From the NCBI GenBank assembly GCA_019638255.1, contig JAHBUD010000003.1:124001-188000 (forward strand): 64,000 bases of DNA, in the 5' to 3' direction. Position numbers and translations under genes: made by a program. A model generated the notes under the pieces. That model was not told the DNA's origin, made no database searches, and was given only the letters and a program-made list of their open reading frames with translations. This document shows, piece by piece, positions 8,546 through 16,928 of this stretch. The stretch comes from Cyclobacteriaceae bacterium (lineage in GTDB: Bacteria > Bacteroidota > Bacteroidia > Cytophagales > Cyclobacteriaceae). Numbering within the stretch: position 1 is the stretch's first letter; each line of letters begins with the position of its first letter.

Positions 8546-9679
8546 TTGCAGTTTCTGGTGAAAGTAAAGTGTGTGTTCAGGTAAAGCATTCGGATGGATT
8601 ATTTTTACCAAGTCGTTTAGAATGATATCCGGCCGCAGATATCCCAATTCCAAAAACTCGCTTCCTCCACGCGCTCCTTTGCGGGCATCATAGGTATAAA
8701 CCTGGCCTGTTTGAAAAGCTTTGAATTTTGTATAGCGGATTTCCGCTTTTTCAATTTCAGCTAAGGCTTTAAAAGACGCTACACCAATCCACAGGTCAGC
8801 TTGATGCGCTTTTTCATATACAGATTCAAAACTCAGCTCAAGGAATCCATTGGAGGGAGTATCCGACCATAAGTAGTTCCCTCCGGCATCATGAAGAAGT
8901 TGCGATGCATAATTTTCACCGCCCGGAAGAAACCACGTATCGCCATAAACAATGCCACTCATAACAGTTGGTTTTGTCTGAACGTGGCTTACTTTTTCAT
9001 AGGTATCATAATAGTTGTGTTCTATAGCCCTGAAAATGGAATCAGCAAGCTTTTCTTTATTGAAGAATGCTGCCATGAATTTTATCCACTCCGCTCTTCC
9101 TAAGGGATGCTCTTCTAGGAATTCGGCATTCACAATAATGGGAATGCCGAGCTCTTCAATTTTTTTAAACTGGCCAAAGTCACCGGAAAGTGAATAAGCC
9201 ATGGTAATATCCGGCTTAAGCAACGCCAGCCGCTCAAGATCCATGCCTTTATCGATCCCTAAATCGGTTACAAGCCCCTGAGCGATTAATGCCCTCATTT
9301 TAACTGAGCTGATGTAGTCTGTTGTGGGAAATCCAACCAAGGCTTCACTTTCGTTCAGGTAATCGAGTAATGGAATGTGCGATGTTGAAGTACACACTAC
9401 GCGAGAAACTGGTACCGAAATAATCTTCGCATTAGTAATATTATGAGGAATTGACTTGTCCTTGTTTAACAATAAATACCGGAAACCCGTCTTTGCCCCA
9501 GGATAAGGTTGTGTAACTTCTATAAGTTTTCCATGCTCAAGTTGGGTAATGGTAAACCCTTTGGCATATTTCAATCCAATAGTTTCTGAATGTGAGGATT
9601 CGTTGACACGACTGCCTTTATCAGGAGTACAGGCAGTTGATATACCGAATAGCAGAACGATAACTACGCTAAACTTCAT
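8543..9679 (-). CDS. ABC transporter substrate-binding lipoprotein (BtuF/FepB-type)
   Basis: A 378-residue periplasmic binding protein of the helical-backbone metal/cobalamin/siderophore class (Peripla_BP_2). The N-terminus is a hydrophobic signal ending ISTAC, so Cys17 is the likely lipidation site, although the lipobox is imperfect. The family fold is visible from VVCTSTSHIPLLDYL, LLKPDITMAYS, IPIIVNAEFLEEHPLGRAEWIKF and the final YLRPDIILNDLVKIIHP. No permease or ATPase genes adjoin, so it is an orphan that must borrow a transporter. It starts 10 bp after meaB on the same strand. MeaB serves a B12 enzyme, so cobalamin is a reasonable ligand guess, but iron-siderophore binding is equally compatible. 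Confidence 0.85.
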   Translation of the reverse strand: MKFSVVIVLLFGISTACTPDKGSRVNESSHSETIGLKYAKGFTITQLEHGKLIEVTQPYPGAKTGFRYLLLNKDKSIPHNITNAKIISVPVSRVVCTSTSHIPLLDYLNESEALVGFPTTDYISSVKMRALIAQGLVTDLGIDKGMDLERLALLKPDITMAYSLSGDFGQFKKIEELGIPIIVNAEFLEEHPLGRAEWIKFMAAFFNKEKLADSIFRAIEHNYYDTYEKVSHVQTKPTVMSGIVYGDTWFLPGGENYASQLLHDAGGNYLWSDTPSNGFLELSFESVYEKAHQADLWIGVASFKALAEIEKAEIRYTKFKAFQTGQVYTYDARKGARGGSEFLELGYLRPDIILNDLVKIIHPNALPEHTLYFHQKLQ

Positions 9680-9689
9680 AATGATTTTG

Positions 9690-10697
9690 CTATGACTTTG
9701 TGGTTCTGAGGAGTTCTATAAAATCGCTAAGCATGCTTTGTGCTGCTTGTTGAGGTGTTGTTCTTCTATTCAGTACTTCATTTTCAAGGTGCTTGTTTTT
9801 TTTCTGCAATGACGCTGATTGTTCAAATTGCTGCTTTAGCAATTGATCAAAGCATTCGTGCATCCACTCAACTTGCTGCTGATTTCGTCTATACTCCAAC
9901 AATCCTTGGTTTTGTAGCAGTTGCTGCAATTCAACAATCGTATTCCAAATAGCATCCATTCCTTCTTGCAACAAGGCTGAGCAAGTAAGCACTTTTGGCG
10001 ACCAACCGGATACATCCGGACGGAAAAGGTGAAGCGCATGCTGGTATTCCGACCGGGCTTCATTGGCCTTATTCTTATTTTCACCATCGGCTTTTGTAAT
10101 GGCAACAACATCCGCCATTTCCATGATGCCTTTTTTTATCCCCTGAAGTTCATCTCCGGCACCGGCCAGCATCAACAAAAGAAAAAAGTCAACCGATTTT
10201 TTTACAGCAACTTCCGACTGACCAACCCCTACTGTTTCAACAATAATAATTTCAAACCCTGCTGCCTCACACAAGTGAATGGCTTCCCGGGTACGGTGTG
10301 TAATGCCGCCAACAGCTTCGCCAGAGGATGATGGTCTGACAAAAGCCATCATGTTTCGCGAAAGTTCTTCCATCCGTGTTTTATCTCCCAGAATGCTTCC
10401 TTTGGTTAACGGACTACTGGGGTCAACTGTAAGTATGGCAAGCTTCTTTTTGTGTGTTTCAATGATATGCTTTCCAAAGGCTTCAATGAAAGTGCTTTTT
10501 CCCACACCGGGCACACCCGTTATGCCTATACGAATGGAATTTCCGGTACGCGGAAGTATCTTTTCAATGAGTTGATCGGCCAAGGCACGGTCGACTGGGA
10601 GGGTACTCTCAACAAGCGTAATGGCCTTGGCCAGCACTACACGATCACCTTTTGCGATTCCGTTGGCATATTCCTGAAGATTAAGACGGGCTTTCAA
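9690..10697 (-). CDS. meaB: Methylmalonyl-CoA mutase-associated GTPase MeaB
   Basis: A G3E-family P-loop GTPase, 335 residues, that gates loading and protects the adenosylcobalamin enzyme methylmalonyl-CoA mutase. The Walker A motif GVPGVGKST is at residues 61-69. VDPSSPLTKGSILGDKTRM, ETVGVGQSE and ITKADGENK complete the MeaB signature. No ATG occurs in frame before the conserved N-terminal helix, so a TTG at 10697 (reading LKARLNLQEY) is the likely start. The mutase genes are not in this window. Downstream by 10 bp is a substrate-binding lipoprotein, suggesting a two-gene operon. Confidence 0.93.
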   Translation of the reverse strand: MKARLNLQEYANGIAKGDRVVLAKAITLVESTLPVDRALADQLIEKILPRTGNSIRIGITGVPGVGKSTFIEAFGKHIIETHKKKLAILTVDPSSPLTKGSILGDKTRMEELSRNMMAFVRPSSSGEAVGGITHRTREAIHLCEAAGFEIIIVETVGVGQSEVAVKKSVDFFLLLMLAGAGDELQGIKKGIMEMADVVAITKADGENKNKANEARSEYQHALHLFRPDVSGWSPKVLTCSALLQEGMDAIWNTIVELQQLLQNQGLLEYRRNQQQVEWMHECFDQLLKQQFEQSASLQKKNKHLENEVLNRRTTPQQAAQSMLSDFIELLRTTKS

Positions 10698-10707
10698 TGG
10701 TAAATCG

Positions 10708-10739
10708 TTTAGTAAAACGTGCCTAAATTTCTAAATTTA
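10708..10739 (+). promoter_or_regulatory. Possible promoter of the CHASE2 gene
   Basis: A TTTA at 10708-10711 and TAAATTTA at 10732-10739 are spaced 20 nt apart, one mismatch each from the Bacteroidota consensus. They lie in the 61-bp gap between divergent meaB and the CHASE2 gene. This is an approximate match only. Confidence 0.35.
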
Positions 10740-10758
10740 CCTGATACCAACTCCTCTC

Positions 10759-12078
10759 ATGAAGAAATATTTCTGGATTGATTCAGCCATTGCTACGCTT
10801 TTTATATTCCTGTTAATGGGTGGCATTTACAAGTTAACGCAACTCAAGTTGTTCGATGCTTTTGATTCCATAGGCCAGGCATTGGAAGATGTTGACATGA
10901 CCGATTATGTGTTTTCACAATTCCGTAAAGATCCTGGAGTGGATACCAACATCGTAGTGATTAACATTGGTAACCTTAGCAGACGAGATGTAGCGAGACA
11001 AATTGACATCATCAGTCAGTATAAGCCGAAGGTTATTGGGATGGATGGATTTTATAATTGTCAAGGATTGCCCCGAGACACCATTTCATGCCCCGAGTTG
11101 ATTGATTACGAGGGTAACTTGATGTTGCGCGATGCAATTAAAAGAGCTGGTAATGTTGTGCTGGTTACCAAGTTGCTTCAATCCTTTGAATTGGAGAGAC
11201 GCAATGTGGAGGATGAGTATGATTCTTTGGAGCGCTCGGATTCATTGTTTACAGCAGTAGCTTTTAAGGAAGGCTATGCAAGTCTGGAGACTGAGGCAGC
11301 CTACCAGGATGATGTAAAAACGTGCCGAAGTTTCAACCCAAAAATGGATGTGAACGGGGAAGAGCACCTTGCTTTTTCAGTGCAGATGGCCATGCTTTAT
11401 GATTCAGCTAAAACGCTGAAATTCCTTGCGCGAAATAATTTTTCAGAAGTAATAAATTACCGGGGTAATGCCGGAGACTTTTTTAGTCAGAATAAATACC
11501 CCCTTGCGTTTTATGCGCTGGATATTGATAATGTTTTTGAGGATAATTTTTTGCCTTCAATGATAGAAGGGAAGGTTGTAGTATTTGGTTTTATGGGTAA
11601 AGAGTTTGGAGATCCCTCCTGGAGTGATAAGTTCTTTACCCCCTTAAACCTGAAATTGGCGGGCAAGGCCAACCCCGATATGTTTGGGGTCACCATTCAT
11701 GCCAATATTGTTTCTATGATTCTCAGGGAGGAATACATCGATACCATGGATGAATGGCAGGAGTGGGCATTGGCTATAATTCTTTGCTATTTAAACGTGG
11801 CATTATTTTCGCTAATTTATTTTAAGCTGCCGGAATGGTATGACGGCATTACCAAGTTGATCCAGGTGGTTGAATTGGTGATTTTAACGCTGCTAATGGT
11901 AGAAGTATTCGATTTGCTTGATTACAAGTTCGATCCGGCAATTACGCTGGCAGCCATTGCGTTGGTTGGAGACTCTTATGAAGTCTATGAGGGGGTGATA
12001 AAGAACTCCTATAGACGCCTAAAAAGCAGACTGTTTACCAAAAAGGGTGCCGATGTATTAACTTCTGATAATCAATAA
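10759..12078 (+). CDS. CHASE2-domain membrane protein without output domain
   Basis: A 439-residue protein with one N-terminal transmembrane helix (about residues 8-27), an extracytoplasmic CHASE2 sensory domain (about 35-320; motif INIGNLSRRDVARQIDIISQYKPKVIGMDG, broken here by spacing), and two or three C-terminal membrane helices (about 330-410). It ends with a short basic tail (NSYRRLKSRLFTKKG). CHASE2 normally feeds a cytoplasmic kinase, cyclase or phosphodiesterase; none is fused here. It is followed after 38 bp by two exported FecR-like paralogues on the same strand, a likely functional group. Its ligand is unknown. Confidence 0.82.
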   Translation: MKKYFWIDSAIATLFIFLLMGGIYKLTQLKLFDAFDSIGQALEDVDMTDYVFSQFRKDPGVDTNIVVINIGNLSRRDVARQIDIISQYKPKVIGMDGFYNCQGLPRDTISCPELIDYEGNLMLRDAIKRAGNVVLVTKLLQSFELERRNVEDEYDSLERSDSLFTAVAFKEGYASLETEAAYQDDVKTCRSFNPKMDVNGEEHLAFSVQMAMLYDSAKTLKFLARNNFSEVINYRGNAGDFFSQNKYPLAFYALDIDNVFEDNFLPSMIEGKVVVFGFMGKEFGDPSWSDKFFTPLNLKLAGKANPDMFGVTIHANIVSMILREEYIDTMDEWQEWALAIILCYLNVALFSLIYFKLPEWYDGITKLIQVVELVILTLLMVEVFDLLDYKFDPAITLAAIALVGDSYEVYEGVIKNSYRRLKSRLFTKKGADVLTSDNQ

Positions 12079-12116
12079 ATTCGTAACTTTAATCCTCTCT
12101 TTAAACAGTTTACAGT

Positions 12117-13019
12117 ATGAAAGCTTCAAGAATTGTGTTTTTTCTCTGCTTTATCGCATTGGCCGGTGCGGGTTTGGCGCAGGATGTTGCATTTAAAGTA
12201 ATGGCTAATAAGGGCTCTAATGAAGTAAAATCCGGAGATTCGTGGCAGCCCATTAAAACAGGTGCAAGCCTCAAGATTGGTGACGAGCTCAAGTTAGCCG
12301 ATAACGGTTATCTGGGTTTAGTTCATGTTTCAGGTAAACCTATGGAGGTTAAAAAATCAGGTCCCTATAAAGTAGCTGATCTGGCTGCCGATGTAAAAGG
12401 CGGTTCGAGCGCCCTCACTAAATACACAGACTTCATTCTAAGCAGTAATGCACCGGACAATAAAAGTAAATTAGGTGCCACCGGGGCAGTTCATCGCGAT
12501 GTTGCTGAGGCCAAGGCTATCAAATTAATGCTTCCTGAAAACCAGCATTCAGGTGTCTACAATAATGAGGCTGTTATCAGCTGGGATTCGGAGAAAGTTA
12601 CCGGCCCTTATATTGTTACTTTAAGCAATATGTTTGAAGATAAGTTAGCCACCATTGAAACAGCTGAAAACAGAATCGTCATTAACCTGAGCGACCCTAA
12701 GTTTGCGAATGAGACCGGAATTTTTGTTGATGTTCGCTCCAAGGCAAATCCAAACCAATCTTCTAAAATGCATTTGATCAAGAGGCTTTCTCCGGATGCA
12801 CATGCAAAGGTTGAAAAGTCACTGAACTCGATTATGGGTGAGGTAAGTGAGCAAACCGCTTTAAATAAATTTATCCTTGCCGGATTTTATGAAGAGCAAG
12901 GACTCTTCATCGATGCCATCACTGCTTATGAAGAGGCTATAAAGCTTGCGCCAGATGTAACCTACTATAAGGAAACGTACGATGAATTTCTGATTCGTCA
13001 CGGCATTAAGAAGCCGTAA
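12117..13019 (+). CDS. Exported FecR-like/TPR protein, copy 1
   Basis: A 300-residue exported protein of unrecognised function. An N-terminal signal peptide ends near GAGLAQ (residue 22). Residues 25-85 resemble a FecR-type beta domain: KGSNEVKSGDSWQPI, then GASLKIGDELKLADNGYLGLVH. A second beta domain occupies about 135-220. The C-terminus (about 250-295) forms a TPR-like helical pair, EEQGLFIDAITAYEEAIKLAPD. It is a tandem duplicate of the next gene, with matching blocks throughout (NGYLGL.HVSGK, ALTKYTDFILSS, ATGAVHR). It is separated from that gene by a terminator hairpin, so the two may be expressed at different levels. A role with the CHASE2 protein upstream is inferred from position. 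Confidence 0.75.
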   Translation: MKASRIVFFLCFIALAGAGLAQDVAFKVMANKGSNEVKSGDSWQPIKTGASLKIGDELKLADNGYLGLVHVSGKPMEVKKSGPYKVADLAADVKGGSSALTKYTDFILSSNAPDNKSKLGATGAVHRDVAEAKAIKLMLPENQHSGVYNNEAVISWDSEKVTGPYIVTLSNMFEDKLATIETAENRIVINLSDPKFANETGIFVDVRSKANPNQSSKMHLIKRLSPDAHAKVEKSLNSIMGEVSEQTALNKFILAGFYEEQGLFIDAITAYEEAIKLAPDVTYYKETYDEFLIRHGIKKP

Positions 13020-13030
13020 TACGTTTCATT

Positions 13031-13064
13031 TATTACCCCATTTTTATGGGGTAATATTTTTATT
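13031..13064 (+). terminator. Terminator between the two FecR-like paralogues
   Basis: TATTACCCCA (13031-13040) pairs perfectly with TGGGGTAATA (13047-13056) over a 6-nt loop, followed by a T-rich tract. A strong rho-independent terminator ends transcription after copy 1. Confidence 0.9.
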
Positions 13065-13099
13065 TACTGTGTTTTACCTTTTCGCTTAAAGTAACGATC

Positions 13100-13975
13100 A
13101 TGAAAACTATTCGTTTGGTTGTATTTGCTCTGGGCATTATCATGCCAATGTTTATAAAGGCGCAATCGTATGCCTTTCTGGTACTCCAAAGTAAGGGGCA
13201 AACGGAGGTTAAGTCTGGTGAAGAATGGACACCACTTAAAATCGGAACACAACTAAAAGTTTCTGATGAGGTAAAGATTCCCGACAACGGTTATCTCGGG
13301 CTTTCACACGTAAGTGGTAAAGCCTTGCAGGTAAAAGAACCGGGCAATTTTAAAGTTGCCGACCTAGCCTCCAAAGTTGGCAAAAGTACAAGTGCGCTTA
13401 ATAAATACACTGATTTTATTCTAAGCAGCGAAGAAGAAAAGAAAAGTAAGCTTGCTGCCACCGGGGCTGTGCATCGTAATATAAAAAGGGATATTATGCT
13501 CAGTTTACCAACCGATGCAGGAAAGGCAACACTTTATGGTGATCATTTCTTTTTGACCTGGACAGAAGATGGCTCAAGTTCTTACAAAGTTATTGTTTTG
13601 GATTTTGGTGAAGATGAATTAGCCAGTTACGAAGTATCAACTAATGCTCATTTCATCGATTTATCAAAAGGTTTTGAAAAACATCCACAGATTTTGGTAA
13701 AAGTTGTTACCGCAAATGGAAATTCTTCTGATGCGTATACTGTAAAAAAACTCACAGGCCACCAACGAAAAAAAGTTAATGACGTAGTGAGCGGACTGGA
13801 GACAGCAGATGCTACAGGCTTGGATAAGTATATTGCTGCATCTGTTTTTGAGGATCAAATTATGCTCATTGATGCCCTCACAGCATACAAAGAAGCGGCT
13901 GATCTGGAACCAGATGTATACCATGAAATTTACGTTCAATTTCTCAATCGACTAGGATTCGAGTCAAGCAAGTAA
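13100..13975 (+). CDS. Exported FecR-like/TPR protein, copy 2
   Basis: A 291-residue paralogue of the preceding gene with the same architecture: signal peptide (cleavage near IKAQ, residue 22), FecR-like beta domain (KGQTEVKSGEEWTPLKIGTQLKVSDEV region, about 30-85), central beta domain, and a C-terminal TPR-like pair (FEDQIMLIDALTAYKEAADLEPD). The two copies diverge most in the central domain, which suggests different binding partners rather than a recent redundant duplication. It has its own terminator on both sides and therefore needs its own promoter; TACCTTTT at 13075-13082 is a weak -7 candidate. Function unknown. Confidence 0.75.
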   Translation: MKTIRLVVFALGIIMPMFIKAQSYAFLVLQSKGQTEVKSGEEWTPLKIGTQLKVSDEVKIPDNGYLGLSHVSGKALQVKEPGNFKVADLASKVGKSTSALNKYTDFILSSEEEKKSKLAATGAVHRNIKRDIMLSLPTDAGKATLYGDHFFLTWTEDGSSSYKVIVLDFGEDELASYEVSTNAHFIDLSKGFEKHPQILVKVVTANGNSSDAYTVKKLTGHQRKKVNDVVSGLETADATGLDKYIAASVFEDQIMLIDALTAYKEAADLEPDVYHEIYVQFLNRLGFESSK

Positions 13976-13992
13976 GTTCAGTAAATTATTTA

Positions 13993-14031
13993 AAGAGGCT
14001 TCCGATAACGTACAATTGGGAAGCCTCTTCT
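13993..14031 (+). terminator. Terminator after FecR-like copy 2
   Basis: AAGAGGCTTCC (13993-14003) pairs perfectly with GGAAGCCTCTT (14019-14029), an 11-bp stem followed by a T-rich stretch (CTTGTTTGG). It ends the CHASE2/FecR-like block just before the sucD promoter. Confidence 0.9.
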
Positions 14032-14043
14032 TGTTTGGTCTGG

Positions 14044-14074
14044 TTTGGCTGAACCGTATATTCTCCTATTTTTG
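14044..14074 (+). promoter_or_regulatory. Promoter of sucD
   Basis: TTTG at 14044-14047 and TATTTTTG at 14067-14074 are 19 nt apart, an exact match to the Bacteroidota consensus. The predicted leader before the sucD ATG at 14096 is about 18 nt. Confidence 0.8.
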
Positions 14075-14095
14075 TGAGCATCAAACAGCATCCTC

Positions 14096-14971
14096 ATGAG
14101 TGTACTAGTGAATAAAGATTCCAGGGTTATTGTTCAGGGATTTACCGGATCAGAAGGCTCATTTCATGCCGGTCAGATGATTGAGTATGGTACCAACGTA
14201 GTGGGTGGGGTTACCCCGGCCAAAGGTGGAACGGAGCACCTTGGACGTCCTGTGTTTAACACGGTTCATGAAGCTGTTCAAAAAACCGGTGCTGATGTTT
14301 CAATAATTTTTGTTCCACCCGCTTTTGCAGCCGATGCGATTATGGAGGCAGCCGATGCCGGAATTAAAGTAATTGTTGCCATTACAGAAGGCATACCGGT
14401 TAAGGATATGATGATTGCCAAAAAGTACATTAAGAGCCGTGGTGTTACGCTGGTTGGCCCGAACTGCCCCGGTGTTATTACACCAGGCGAAGCAAAAGTT
14501 GGGATTATGCCCGGATTTGTTTTTAAGAAAGGCCGAGTAGGTGTTGTTTCCAAATCAGGCACATTAACGTATGAAGCGGCAGATCAGGTTGTGAAAGCTG
14601 GCCTGGGTGTATCAACAGCCATTGGAATAGGGGGCGATCCCATCATCGGCACTTCAACCAAAGAAGCAGTTGAGTTGTTAATGAATGATACTGAAACAGA
14701 CGCTATTGTTATGATTGGCGAAATAGGCGGTAACTATGAACCGGTAGCTGCACGTTGGATTAAAGAAACCGGAAATAAGAAGCCAGTAGTTGGTTTTATT
14801 GCAGGCCAAACTGCACCTCCGGGACGAAGAATGGGACATGCCGGTGCAATTATTGGTGGCGCTGATGACACCGCTGCTGCTAAAATGAAAATCATGCGCG
14901 AATGTGGAATTCATGTAGTTGAATCACCTGCCGATATTGGCGAAACGGTCCTGAAGGTTTTGAAAAAGTAA
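14096..14971 (+). CDS. sucD: Succinyl-CoA synthetase subunit alpha
   Basis: Alpha subunit of succinate-CoA ligase (TCA cycle, substrate-level phosphorylation), 291 residues, the standard length. The N-terminal Rossmann CoA-binding domain reads VIVQGFTGSEGSFHAGQM and GGVTPAKGG. The phosphorylated active-site histidine is H248 in RMGHAGAII, preceded by AGQTAPPGRR. SucC, the beta subunit, is not adjacent, so the two subunits are encoded at separate loci, a common arrangement in Bacteroidota. It is transcribed alone from the promoter at 14044-14074 and converges with a small gene 7 bp downstream. Confidence 0.97.
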   Translation: MSVLVNKDSRVIVQGFTGSEGSFHAGQMIEYGTNVVGGVTPAKGGTEHLGRPVFNTVHEAVQKTGADVSIIFVPPAFAADAIMEAADAGIKVIVAITEGIPVKDMMIAKKYIKSRGVTLVGPNCPGVITPGEAKVGIMPGFVFKKGRVGVVSKSGTLTYEAADQVVKAGLGVSTAIGIGGDPIIGTSTKEAVELLMNDTETDAIVMIGEIGGNYEPVAARWIKETGNKKPVVGFIAGQTAPPGRRMGHAGAIIGGADDTAAAKMKIMRECGIHVVESPADIGETVLKVLKK

Positions 14972-14978
14972 GATTTGC

Positions 14979-15230
14979 CTAGAAGGCCGATCTGAACTCA
15001 CGCTCCAGATACTTGTTGAATTCGCTAACACTTGAAAAAGTAGTTATGCGTTCAGGTTGCATCTCTGCATCATCGTTCTGGAAAATTACTTCAGCGCATA
15101 AATCCCTCAATAAATACAAGTAAGCTTTTCGGCCATTCTTGATACGGGTTCCAAGCATGATTCCTTTATCGCGTAAAGCAACAATTTTACTTTTAGCAGA
15201 CAGACTTTTGAAATACAATTTCCTAAACAT
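14979..15230 (-). CDS. Small conserved hypothetical protein
   Basis: An 83-residue basic protein with no signal peptide, membrane helix or familiar motif. It begins MFRKLYFKSLSAKSKIVALRDKG and has a central KNGRKAYLYLLRDLCAEVIF helix/strand segment followed by an acidic patch (QNDDAEMQ) and a final EFNKYLEREF helix. Coding is supported by an ATG start, codon use like the neighbours, and a compact gap to sucD. The pattern (basic N-terminus, short ordered core) would fit a small adaptor or nucleic-acid binder, but no family was recognised. Confidence 0.6.
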   Translation of the reverse strand: MFRKLYFKSLSAKSKIVALRDKGIMLGTRIKNGRKAYLYLLRDLCAEVIFQNDDAEMQPERITTFSSVSEFNKYLEREFRSAF

Positions 15231-15470
15231 GAGATTTTCTTTTTGAACTATACGTCAAAAGTAAGCTCACGATTTGGCGCCTCCTAATTGACTCATTTGG
15301 AGCCGCGTTACGTTGTCGTGAAATATGATGCACGGGGCTTGTTACCCTTTGTGGAGTTACAAAATATTACACCGTGATTTTATGCCAATTTTCAGAAACA
15401 GGCTAAACAGGCCAGTCAGAAGGTTAAAAATTTAAAAATGCCCCAAAATCTTGCCTTGAGAGAAAATCGC
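15231..15470. other. Gap between small gene and phoH
   Basis: This 240-bp stretch carries no convincing gene. A 29-codon rightward frame from a TTG at 15288 to TGA at 15377 was considered and not accepted. No T-run hairpin was found to end the leftward phoH transcript. Confidence 0.5.
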
Positions 15471-16814
15471 CTACAAAAGGTTATTTGCCAGGTTGGCCAA
15501 TTCCGATCGCTCTCCTTTTTCGAGGGTTATGTGCGCATACAGTTCATTGCCCTTTAGCCGGTCGATCAGGTAGGACAGCCCGTTACTTTGGGCATCCAGG
15601 TAGGGTGTGTCGATCTGGTAAATATCACCTGTAAAAATAATCTTAGTGTTTTCACCTGCCCGCGTAATAATGGTTTTTACTTCGTGTGGGGTAAGGTTTT
15701 GTGCTTCATCTACAATGAAACAAATGTTTGATAAGCTTCGCCCGCGGATGTAGGCAAGCGGAGTAATCACTAGTTTTTCCTGGTTGACCATTTCAGTGAT
15801 CTTGGAGTATTCTTTATCCGTTTCGTTATATTGGTTTTGAATGAATTTCAGGTTATCCCAAAGGGGTTCCATATAGGGATTTAATTTCGATTTGATGTCT
15901 CCCGGCAGGTATCCGATGTCCTTATTGCTTAAGGGCACAATGGGGCGGGCCAGGTATATTTGTTTGAATTCGCGCTTTTGTTCAAGGGAGGCGGCCAAGG
16001 CAATCAGCGTTTTTCCTGTTCCGGCAATACCCTGAAGCGACACTAATTTTATTTCGGGTTTCAGCAGTGCATGAATGGCGAAAGTTTGTTCAGCATTGCG
16101 TGGCTTTACACCATAGATGGATCTTTTTTCAACCTGCTCCACCATTTCATTAAAGGGGTTGTAATAGGCGAGCACGGATTTTTTTCCACTTTTAAGGATG
16201 TAGTAATGATTTCTTTCCGGCTTAACCTTTCCAAGAATTTCATCAGGTGGGCAATAGCCTTTTTCATAGATCAGGTTAATGGCATTTGCATCAACATCTT
16301 CAATGATTGTTCGCCCAGAATAAAGCGAGGAGATATTCTGTATTTTGCCTGTAGTATAATCTTCGGCATGAAGCCCAAGTGCTTTTGCTTTTAACCTAAG
16401 GTTTACATCTTTAGAGACCAGCACCACTCTTCTTCCTTTCTCTTCCTTTTGTAGTAGTAAGGCCGAGTTAAGAATGCGATGATCGGGCTTGTCTTCATTG
16501 AACACCCGGTTGGCATCCACTGTACCATTGCCACCGGTATCCATTACTACTTTAAAGTCGCCCTTGCCCTTTCCGTTAATCGGATTCCATTGGTGGAGCA
16601 TCTGATCCTTGGCAAGCTTGTCAATAAGCCGGATAAACTCCCTGGCCTCAAAATTTTTGGTATCGTTTCCTTTTTTGAAGTTATCGAGTTCCTCTAAAAC
16701 TGTGATGGGAATGCCTACATCGTGTTCATCAAAATTGAGTATAGAGTTGTGTTCGTAAATAATGACAGAAGTATCCAGAACGAATATCTTCCTTTCCTTT
16801 TTAATTTTTGGCAT
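15471..16814 (-). CDS. PhoH-like protein with N-terminal PIN domain
   Basis: A 447-residue fusion of a PIN-type RNase domain (about 1-145; FVLDTSVIIYEHN with the metal-binding Asp at D14) and a PhoH ATPase domain (about 235-447). Walker A is GIAGTGKT near 262-269 and Walker B FIVDEAQNL near 365. The family (YlaK/PhoH2 type) is thought to couple ATP-driven RNA unwinding to PIN cleavage. The longest frame starts at a TTG at 16823, but ATG 16814 (MPKIKKERKIF) fits better. It lies 114 bp downstream of the AlbA_2 gene on the same strand and may share its transcript. PIN and PhoH parts are both complete. Confidence 0.92.
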   Translation of the reverse strand: MPKIKKERKIFVLDTSVIIYEHNSILNFDEHDVGIPITVLEELDNFKKGNDTKNFEAREFIRLIDKLAKDQMLHQWNPINGKGKGDFKVVMDTGGNGTVDANRVFNEDKPDHRILNSALLLQKEEKGRRVVLVSKDVNLRLKAKALGLHAEDYTTGKIQNISSLYSGRTIIEDVDANAINLIYEKGYCPPDEILGKVKPERNHYYILKSGKKSVLAYYNPFNEMVEQVEKRSIYGVKPRNAEQTFAIHALLKPEIKLVSLQGIAGTGKTLIALAASLEQKREFKQIYLARPIVPLSNKDIGYLPGDIKSKLNPYMEPLWDNLKFIQNQYNETDKEYSKITEMVNQEKLVITPLAYIRGRSLSNICFIVDEAQNLTPHEVKTIITRAGENTKIIFTGDIYQIDTPYLDAQSNGLSYLIDRLKGNELYAHITLEKGERSELANLANNLL

Positions 16815-16928
16815 GCTTAACAAAGAACTTGGTCATCGAAATAAACAAAAACCTTAGTAATGCTGAAAGAGTTTTGAAAGTGTATTTTTTTAATACCTTT
16901 ATAGTCCCCTTTCAACTTTTCCAAATTG

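Noticed and set aside
15288..15377. 29-codon rightward frame from TTG with protein-like composition (VVVKYDARGLLPFVELQ)
   Set aside because: It needs a TTG start, lacks a promoter or RBS, and is too short to separate from chance.
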